From Alnus glutinosa (taxonomy: Eukaryota > Streptophyta > Magnoliopsida > Fagales > Betulaceae), in NCBI RefSeq assembly GCF_958979055.1, contig NC_084895.1, forward strand, positions 21,746,501 to 21,810,500: 64,000 nt of DNA, given 5' to 3'. Positions 55,937-64,000 of this stretch are shown here, one piece after another. The position numbers and the translations under genes were made by a program. The notes below the pieces were generated by a model, which did not search any database, was not told where the DNA came from, and saw nothing but the letters and a program-made list of their open reading frames with translations. How positions within the stretch are numbered: the first letter of the stretch is position 1; each line of letters begins with the position of its first letter.

Positions 55937-56930
55937 ATGATATTCAACAGTTTCTATGAGCTCGAGCCTTTGTTGATTAATGGAACCATGACTGTTTACC
56001 CAAGGCTTGGTCCGTGGGGCCTCTTTGCCTGGTTGGGCCACCAAAGGTTCTACCAGAACCCCACAGTAAGCCTACGTGGGTGCAGTGGCCTGACAAGATG
56101 CGTGAGGAGGGGAACTCAGTTCTGTACGTTGCCTTTAGATCTCAGGTGGTGATTTCGCCTGCACAACTCAAAGAACGACAAAACCTGCTCGATCGCTTCA
56201 TCTACCAGATGGGCACCCTTGGCTGTTTCCTCGGCTAGATGTTCTATAAGCGTTGCAGCTTCTTTGAGTTTTCGCCTGGTGGAAGGTGATCGGCGACCTC
56301 TTCCGCTACCTTATCCACTTGCTCAGCCACCTTTTCTACAGCCTCTGCTACTGCTTCTACTTTATCTGCAGCCGTTTCAACTCGGCTACATGTTCAATCC
56401 AAGCATCACATGATTAAACCCCTTTATATTCACAATGTCACAATGAAAAATGATTGAGTGAACAAAAAAGGGCATGAAATTCCTTACTTTTCAGTTTCAG
56501 TAACGGTCCCCATTTACTCCCCAAGAATGGTAGAATTACTGTCACTATCATTCCAAATATCCAAACTTTCCTGCGAGGATATATCCATAAACTCTGTTAA
56601 TTACTTATATAAGACAAAAACAACAATAGCTAGGAGCAATATTACAAAATCAAATACTCTTACCATGAACCGGGAGAAGGATCAGAAGGAAGCAGAGCTC
56701 CTGGAAGTACACTGTAAATCTTTGTTTTGCTGACAATTAGCTCTGTCGCCATCAGGCCTGTGTTGACAAACTGCAAACCATTTCCCAGAAAACAGCTGCC
56801 GATCTTGCCTTTCGAGATAACCAGAAGATGATTAGGCCGATTACGAGCTGAAGCTTGGTACCTGCGAGAAGAGCAGGGGTTTCTAAGCCACTGTGGATGG
56901 AATTCTGTTTTGGTGAACGAATATGATCTT
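55937..56930 (+). pseudogene. Broken UDP-glycosyltransferase (UGT90-like) fragment, FBX8 unit
   Basis: 'FNSFYELEPLLING' is followed, after a frame change near 56000, by 'PKAWSVGPLCLVGPPKVLPE', 'KPTWVQWPDKMREEGNSVLY' and 'VAFRSQVVISPAQLKE'. Then 700 bases of foreign sequence replace the middle part, and from 56878 'GFLSHCGWNSVL', the core of the PSPG sugar-donor box, resumes. This identifies a plant family 1 glucosyltransferase. The canonical 'AFGSQ' is 'AFRSQ' here. The copy is partial at both ends and clearly non-functional. It derives from the same ancestral fragment as 23149-23835. Confidence 0.82.
56176..56876 (-). pseudogene. Foreign gene fragment inserted in the UGT remnant
   Basis: On the minus strand, about 56176-56370 encodes 'KVEAVAEAVEKVAEQVDKVA', 'EEVADHLPP' and, after a one-base shift, 'LKEAATLIEHLAEETAKGAH' and 'LVDEAIEQV': an Ala/Glu/Lys-rich helix of coiled-coil type. 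Farther upstream on the same strand (56640-56760) 'TGLMATELIVSKTKIYSVLP' ends at a donor-like GTAAGA, so it carries exon-intron structure and is not a processed copy. I cannot name the gene; such Ala/Glu-rich helices occur in plastid proteins, but that is only a hint. Confidence 0.5.
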
Positions 56931-59400
56931 CTTCATTGTCTTCCTCTTCTTTGTAGTCCTGGAATAAGAGAAAAAATATGGATTTGTTAATTATTTATTT
57001 ACAGGAAGTGATGAAATAACGTGCATTGAATGGGAGATTAATAATGAGACTTTTCTTTTAGACTTGTAATTGGAGATGAATGAAAACTTATGACCATGCA
57101 GCATTTATGTCTTGTTATTTTCCTTCTTTTGTCTATTATTATTATTATTATTATTATTATTTATTTAATGGCAATATCATTGCCTTGTATTGTAGTCTTG
57201 CCTTTTGGGAAGTCAAAAAACTGGCCTTGCTTGTTAAGTCTTTAGTAGGAATTGACTAGTTTGCATATCTTTGGTCTTCTGGGATATTTCCTGACATTAG
57301 CTTTTATTTATTTTTTACCCATCAAACTTCATTTTCTCCCTTCTTGGCATGTCTGGCCGTTCCCCTTGCTGTCCAGAAGTGGATATGTCATATTCGGACA
57401 ATAAATCATGATGAAAGAATATCATATTCGTTCATCAACATTTGCCCACATTTTTGGGGGTTACTGGGGTAAAACGAGGTTGTAGATGGGTGTATCCATA
57501 AACCTAATACAACCATTTTGTAATTCATATAACGCATATGAAGCAAGGTCTACAAGTCTCTGCTTTGCTGCTAATATGGCTGTCTTTTTTCTTATCTTTG
57601 CCAAGTAATGGGCTGGTTACTTGAAGACTTGAAGTTTTTGTGTTGTGAATGTGTTTACTGCTAGAGTTAAAGCATGTGTTATGTAGTTGTTTTCATCAAA
57701 TTGTATCCATGATGGTTTGGCAAATTTATTTAGTTTACTGGAATGATGCAATCTACATGTTTGACTCTTTAGAATATGAATCGTTTATAGCAAGAAACAG
57801 TGATGGGAAAATGTTGTTTGTTTTTGACTTTGCCATGGACCATGTGGTTTCCATAAGAAGTAGCCAGAAAAACTGTTTCCTCCAGGGTAGATGATGAACT
57901 ATTCAACTTTTATAAAATTCAGCGTAAACGTTTTCATGTTATGCCTCCTCCTATGGAAAGGTTGTGTTTCGATTATTCATTTTTTAGTTGCAACTATGTT
58001 CTTCAAGCTTGTTTATATATGCGCAGACACAGGTTTATTGTCTTTTTTCTTAACTACATCTTTTTTAGTTTAAAAAAAAGAATGTTAAGTTTAATTTGTT
58101 ATTGAATATATCATAGTCCATACAAGGACGAGCAGTGAGTTTGTCGTCCGCATCAGCTTGGGCAAAGCTAATGAGCCCAAGCTAATGTCGGCTCATTTCC
58201 AATTGTTGGATATGCTCGCAGAAATGCAAATTCAAATAGGTGCCCTCCTTAGACTTGGATGATGAGGTTTAGACTTGATGCTTCTAGAGGGATTATGATT
58301 CTCTTCATTTTACTTTAAATGAAAATGTGTCAAATTTATTTATGGTCAATATTTTGTTTTGTTGCATTTAACGGTTATGTTGTGTCGCGTCATTCAAAAT
58401 TTTTAAATAATGTGACAATATATTCACTTTAGGGTAACATATATACTATTAAGTTGTGAAATATAATATTGATCGTGACATGATTCATTTTCATTTCACT
58501 TAAAATGAGAAGGGTCTTGCTCCGTAGAGTCCAACAAATGGCTTCGATAAGGACAATTTGCATGAAAGATACAATAAACCTACTTGCCATAGGGTTTGAA
58601 ATGTCTAAAACAAATTTTGCATATAATAACAATTTATTATGACAACCAAACCCGGCATGCAATGTTGAAAATTGCTCATTTGAGTCAAGGATACTCTTAC
58701 CGGACGAAGAAATATCCAACCAATAAGAATGCTTTTAAAAAGTGGCTAGATAAAATAGAAAATATGAGTTTTTTAATCAAATTTTAACTAAAGAACAACT
58801 AGCTCATTGTGAATGCTCTTATAATATTATTCGAGTTCACTCCTCTCTATAATGGGCGCGTTGGTGAAAGGTGGAGCATCGGTGGAACAAGGTGGAGCAA
58901 CAATAAGAATTTTGAGGAGGAAGTAACGTTGAAGAGAGAAAGGTTAATTGTAGTTACTGTAACACCCTCGCCTTATGATGTGTACTTAGTGTGTATTTTT
59001 TGGTCAAAACTTAAAGTGTTGGGTTTTGTTGTGCATGCTAACGATTTTGGGCGTAGTTAGCTTAAATAAAATTAGATCAAAGTCTATAAAGAAGACCATA
59101 ATAGCTAATGAAATTTCATAATTTAATGTTTTAGTCCATGGAATATTTTAAACCCTAATGATATATATGCATAGTTTAATGGTTTAATATATGGCATATA
59201 GGACAATAGGAATTAAAATCCTATGATTTTCACTCAATAAATTTTGGACTAATGAGGTGATTTCCATGTATTAACAATAGTTGTTAAATTAACCTTCACA
59301 TGATTTTAATTATTAAAATTTTCAAAACAAAACCTTCTATTGATCATCTAGATTTTGAGAAAAGTAACTTTACATTGTTTTAACCATTAGTTTACGAAAC
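56931..59400. other. Distal flank of the FBX8 unit and unassigned DNA
   Basis: 56931-57370 matches 23836-24290, including an (ATT)n run. From 57371 the sequence is unique in the window and shows no convincing gene. A 'tgtaacaccctcgcc' at 58970 resembles the start of some LTRs, but no matching end or 5-bp duplication was found. Confidence 0.45.
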
Positions 59401-59404
59401 TTTA

Positions 59405-59590
59405 CATGCTACAATTTGAATTATGATGCTTGAGTTTTTACCGAATTATTTTAAAAAATTTCTTTCTGAAATATTATCTTGGATCAATCTTGTGGTGTAT
59501 AATGCATAAATATTGTTAGTCTTTTTTAATTTTTGGCGAATACCATGTTCTAAGTGTGAATCTTCATTGGAGCTATCAACAGAGCAAGAA
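59405..59590 (+). repeat. Remnant of the distal type A flank
   Basis: Diverged match to 16880-17030 and 41085-41250 ('gcttgagtttttaccgaatt', 'atcaatcttgtggtgtataa'). It marks the right-hand trace of the duplicated unit. Bases 59600-60150 are AT-rich with poly-T/A tracts and nothing recognisable. Confidence 0.55.
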
Positions 59591-59977
59591 TATTCATGAT
59601 AACCATGAATACAATTTTAGGAAGTTAGGAATAGTCACACCAAATAAATCAACTAAACCAACTTTGGCTGAAAATTATTTGATAAGTCAAGGTTTTTTGG
59701 AACAAAAGAAAACGTAGCAAAATGCATTGACTATCAGCTAGAGTTGCTGGAAGAATAAACATGATAGAAGTAGTTTTGAATTTTTTTGTAAGGAAAAGTG
59801 AAAAATATTATTAAAATGTAATTGATGTGATATAAAATGTAGAAAAAAGAAAAAAATGTTAAAAAATATTAATGTGATATAAAAAGTTGAATGTTTTGAA
59901 TTTTACTTCTTCTTCTTCTTTTTTTTTTTTTTTTTAAAAAAAAAAGGAGGAGGATTTGCCAAACAAAGCCTAAGTTC

Positions 59978-60013
<36 letters not shown>

Positions 60014-60169
60014 CTAAAATAGCTTCTACTGCAAGAGGATAAAAAGTAAAAAACATGTTAACATATTAGAGCATTGGCAAAAGTTTCCTTAAATCTCATT
60101 TCCTTCTCTATATCTAAAGAAAATTTCTAAAAAATCACTTGAATCGGATTCTCTTGTTTTCCCTAAATT

Positions 60170-60283
60170 TTTTTTTTATTTTTGACATATCCACACAAAA
60201 GGGGGAGGGGGGAGGGAGATTCGAATTAGTGACCTCCGCTTTATGAGGCGTGGTCCCTAGCCGATTGAACTATCTCTTAAGGA
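60170..60283 (-). mobile_element. tRNA-derived SINE with perfect 17-bp target duplication
   Basis: On the minus strand it begins 'tccttaagagatagttcaat', with a tRNA-like A box ('tagttcaatcgg') and, 40 bases on, a B-box-like 'ggtcactaattcgaatctcc', and it ends in an A-rich tail (poly-T at 60170-60179 on the plus strand). It is flanked by 'cttgttttccctaaatt' at 60153-60169 and 60284-60300. The RNA polymerase III boxes, the tail and the duplication together define a SINE. Confidence 0.8.
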
Positions 60284-60504
60284 CTTGTTTTCCCTAAATT
60301 AAGGAGATATCAAGGGAGCCAAAAGTTGTATCCTACATTTAGGAAACTAAAAGTGATTCTCTTAGCATTATTTTAATATAAAAAACTTTCTCTTTCCTCT
60401 CTCATTCCACTACTATTTATTTAAAACAACATTTAAATGATTTCTCTTTTATCTCTCATTCTCTTATCATTTAATTTAAATAATATTTAAATGATATAGG
60501 AAAA

Positions 60505-61285
60505 GAACGAAGAAAGATATTGCGGAGGAGCATTGCTTCTGCTAGGACTCTGTTGAAGGAAGGGTTAATATGGCGAATTGGGAGTGGGTTAGAGGTCAAT
60601 ATCTGGGGGGACAAATGGCTCCCATCTCCTACTACTTATACCATCCAATCTCCACGACGGCTGCTTCCAACAAATACCAAAGTAATAGAACTCATAGACC
60701 AAGGCACCAAATGGTGGAATTGGCCTCTACTCCATACACTCTTTCTGACGGAGGAAGTCGAGGTTATTTTGAGAATCCCACTAAGCAGGTATGGCCAAAA
60801 AGATGTTCTAATATGGAGGGGTTTAACCACAAGTGAGTTCATCGTGCGAAGTGCTTACCATATGGAACAAGATAGACTCGAGAGACAAGGCGGGGAAGGT
60901 TCAGATGAATACCTTTTGGAAAAGTATCTGGGGCTTGAAGGTGCTAAACCAAGTCAAAATGTTCTTATGGCGGGCTTGTAACAATATTCTCCCCACTTGA
61001 GAAAACCTGCATAAGCGAAGCATTATTCAGGATTCCTTATGTGTGTTTTGTAACTTGGAGTGTGAGATGGTAAAACATGCACATACTATGGGACTGCCCG
61101 TCGGCTGGAGATGTATGGGGGCATGTGGAAGTAGATCTCAAAAGAGCATATATAGGAATGGGGAATACATATGCTGATGTATTGGAGTATATGTTCGACC
61201 GTTGTACAAGAGAATAGATGGAGCTCCATGCAGAGATTGCTAGGCGAATCTAGTTTAAGAGAAATGATGTGGTTCATTGGGGGGG

Positions 61286-61327
<42 letters not shown>

Positions 61328-61965
61328 AGGAAGCGGCTCAATCCTTAAAAGATTACAGGGGCGCTAATGTAAAAGATTTGGCTCGTAAATCGACTTTGGG
61401 GGCAATCGTCTCTAGACAATGGAGCCCCCCACCGGCTGGAACATATAAAGTCAACTAAGATGTTGCCATCGACTCCAAAACCAGACATATGGGAGTTGGC
61501 ATCCTTGTGAGAGATTTTGAGGGCCGAGTACATGCAGTAACTAGCCACAACCTATGTGCTGTGCAAGATCCAGTGGTGACGGAAGCAAATGCAGCTTTGA
61601 GGGCGGTGAAATTTAGTAGAAATTGGGTTTGCAAAGGATCATCTCGGAAGGGGACTCTTTACAAGTGGTCAATACCCTTAAAGCCGAAGGTCTCAATTGG
61701 AGCATCTACAGACAAATAGTGGAGGATGCAAAAGGAGTGCTTCGGACATCTCTAAGTTGGTAGGTCTATCAGACTAAAAGAGAGAGCAATTTGGGTGCTC
61801 ATGGCCTTGCTAAGGAAGCCGTTCATCATGTCATAGATAGAGTATGGATAGATAGCATTCTTGAGAGTATCCGTGATATTGTATTATTAGAGTAACAGTG
61901 TCTGATTTTTAGAGCTTAATGCTCTATTTTCTTCAGATTTATTAATAAGTATAAAAGTTGTTCAA
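60505..61965 (+). mobile_element. L1-type LINE 3' fragment (LINE H), diverged family
   Basis: An open frame at 60520-60981 encodes the zinc-binding tail of a LINE polyprotein ('RTLLKEGLIWRIGSGLEVNI', 'WGDKWLPSPTTYTIQ', 'FIVRSAYHMEQ'). 'FLWRACNNILP'-type text follows in another frame, and an RNase H-like domain ('GVGILVRDFEGRVHAV', 'VVTEANAALRAVKF', then a frameshifted EGD region) lies at 61430-61860. A poly-G run of about 45 (61279-61323) interrupts it. The tail 'tttagagcttaatgctctat' resembles the other LINE ends. Confidence 0.85.
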
Positions 61966-61974
61966 AAAATAAAA

Positions 61975-64000
61975 TAAAATTGTAGAGTACATTTAAATAA
62001 AAAAACAAAATATAATTTTATTCCCTGAAATAAAAAAAAGTTTAAAAAATCTACGTTGCATGTATTATTTTGTTATTCGCGCCTCATTAGAGGCTTACTT
62101 CCTCGAGCCTAACGCTTCTCAGTCCCATTAATTCTTCTGACTTTTCTCTTCTTCACACAAGGCAGTCTTTCGGGCCTCACTCCCTTGACCAAGTGATAAC
62201 TTGGTACTATAGTAGAAATAAAAAACTTGGTACATCAATTCATAGGTGCTGATTTTGATTAGAAATAAATTTTCTGCAATGGTGGTGTAGGTGAGATGTG
62301 GGGCGCACGTTAGAGTGGGGGAAAAGGAAAGCGTGAAGAACGAAAATTCAATGGGGAAAAGAAGTTTAACCTAAGTGTGGTAGAGAAGGGTCACAGATCG
62401 ATATTATAGCTGATGAAAAAAAAAGCAATGCAGATGAGAGCGGAAATGGCTTGCCAAGCAGGCCCTAAGACAATGGACATGAAGGGTCGATCTGTTTAGT
62501 TTATAAAATAAACTTTTAGAATGAAACGACTATTCTTATAAAATAATTATTCTTTAATTTAGTAGGCCGGGATTTATTGCTAACCAGCAGTAAGCTTCTT
62601 TGAAGGGAATAAGTCCATTAAAAGAAGCCTAGCTACTTGTTATTTAACGAATATGGGCCATTCGGCCTTCTTCTGACTCAGAGAAAGGATATGGCCTTGA
62701 TTCATCGAAGTGAAGTGGGATTCTTTGTCGTTGTCCAAACCAATATATATATATATATGTTAGTGGTTGGAGATTTTTGACAATCTAATTTTTTTATTTT
62801 ATTTTTTTAAAAAAAACTTTATAAAATAAATTATTTTATATACCATGGTCCTGTTGACGACCTTTTTCAGTTTTCACCATCTAAATGGCTATATAATTAG
62901 CTTTCTACTTTAGTACTTTTTATATTTATGTATTTATTTATTTACGTTGATTCCGAGTACTCTTCATACAAAAAAATTCTGATATCCCCTGCATGCAACT
63001 CTTTTATCTATATACAAGGAATTTAGCAGTCATGGTAGGAGTGGAAAGTTTTGCTAGACAGAATATTGATTCTAGACGATATGCATGATGATGAAGATTA
63101 GAACTGATCGAGTTCGTGCATGGATAATGCCACATATATAGATGCTTGGCTTTAACATGCTCCAAGCAAAACGGTGGACTTTCATGTAGTACTGATCATC
63201 AGTTATCCAAGAAATTGTATGGATAGTTTGGGTAGGCTTCTGCAGATATTACCTTCATTTACTATCAAATGGAAAGATGCTACTTTGATATTTACAGTAT
63301 CGAGGATTTAAAGTTGGTATATTTAACAATGTACATTATGTCAATATTGATACGTTTTTATTTATTAATTTTTTTAAAAATAATATGGTATTATATACAC
63401 CGTTAGATGTACAAACCTTAGATCTCATTTGGTTTGCAGAATAAGTATTCTATTGAAAAATGGAATAGTTATTAAGAATGAAAGGAAATTGAATGAAATA
63501 TATACTTATTCCTACACTTTAGTTTGAAGACAATACATATACTTTAATTGAAATCGAATCAAAATTACTGAAAAACCCAACATTATTTCTTATTTTTATT
63601 TTTTTTTAAAACTCAAATAAAAAAAGAAGAGGAAGAAGAAAGTGAATAGTACTAAGGGTGAAAATGCAGGCGGATAACAATCACCCGCATCCGCTATCTG
63701 CACATGCGGTACAAATATCCGTATATGCAGATGTAGATAGCGCTTTTATTGAATACGGATGCGATTAATAACCCCATCCGCATTCTCTTTATATATATTC
63801 ACTAAAATGACATCGTTTTGAATTTGGTAAGTTTAAAACCTTTATGTTATGTTAGGTTTTTCACTATTATTTCAAAGTCATATCTCACTGCGCGCATTTT
63901 TTTTTTTTTTTTTTTTTCGGTAATCCAAATCCTAATTACTCTATGAGAAAATGACCTTGTATGACTGATAATCGTGAATTGGGTAACAAATGACATCTTA
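61975..64000. other. Right edge of window, no gene recognised
   Basis: 62070-62200 and 62550-62710 differ in composition from their surroundings and look organelle-like to me, which is unproven. A partial 'ctcatttggtttgcag' element end starts at 63424, resembling the left end of the element at 46679. From about 63655 a 'gggtgaaaatgcaggcgg' sequence resembles the start of the hAT-like elements, with no right end in view. No coding frame is supported. Confidence 0.35.

Noticed and set aside
57649-57894. 81-codon frame with protein-like text behind FBX8
   Set aside because: No homologue recognised, no copy in the paralogous FBX3 flank, and no splice or start context to support it.
58969-59415. 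Possible solo LTR starting 'tgtaacaccc'
   Set aside because: No convincing 3' end or 5-bp target duplication was found.

Overview
The window is nuclear DNA from a eudicot, probably a woody one. Low-GC intergenic DNA is packed with L1-type LINE remnants, hAT, Harbinger-like and foldback elements, AT microsatellites and intron-bearing gene fragments. There are no bacterial-style operons and no CRISPR array. A Fagales or Rosaceae source is a guess from gene content and has no direct support here.

The backbone is a plus-strand tandem array of eight related F-box genes, called FBX1 to FBX8 here. Each encodes an N-terminal F-box and a C-terminal F-box-associated (FBA) domain of the CPR1 / At3g06240 / S-locus-F-box-like kind. 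By family knowledge these are substrate receptors of SCF ubiquitin ligases. FBX2 (14168-15295), FBX5 (37855-38967), FBX6 (42825-43961) and FBX8 (52788-53927) are intact. FBX3 (19881-21104) is open but has lost its usual stop. FBX1 (3908-5017) has one internal stop, FBX4 (30027-31147) has a one-base deletion inside the F-box, and FBX7 (49257-49511) is a 5' stub.

There are two subgroups. Type A (FBX1, 2, 4, 5) ends in a 'LINGGEDNP' tail and has a shared 3' flank. Type B (FBX3, 6, 8; FBX7 by its 5' end) ends in 'FEG' followed directly by a splice-donor-like AG|GTATG. About 1.3 kb downstream of FBX3 and FBX8 lies a conserved coiled-coil reading frame behind an acceptor-like AG, in the matching phase, so a longer spliced F-box plus coiled-coil product is predicted. 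Farther downstream both copies carry the same broken glucosyltransferase (UGT90-like) fragment.

The array grew by segmental duplication of a unit made of LINE 3' end, post-LINE block, F-box gene and 3' flank. The same LINE sits inside the same foldback element in several units, so that insertion is older than the duplications. The 5' flank of FBX2 also occurs inverted upstream of FBX1 (1771-2890).

Later insertions decorate the units. Two Harbinger-like elements behind FBX1 carry captured pieces of an AP2/ERF gene, an armadillo-type gene and a third gene. Another MITE carries a piece of lactate dehydrogenase. Four hAT-type elements have 8-bp duplications (two perfect), and there are foldback elements with GC-rich cores, a CACTA-like end and a tRNA-derived SINE with a perfect 17-bp duplication. 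The last 2 kb (62-64 kb) holds no recognisable gene.
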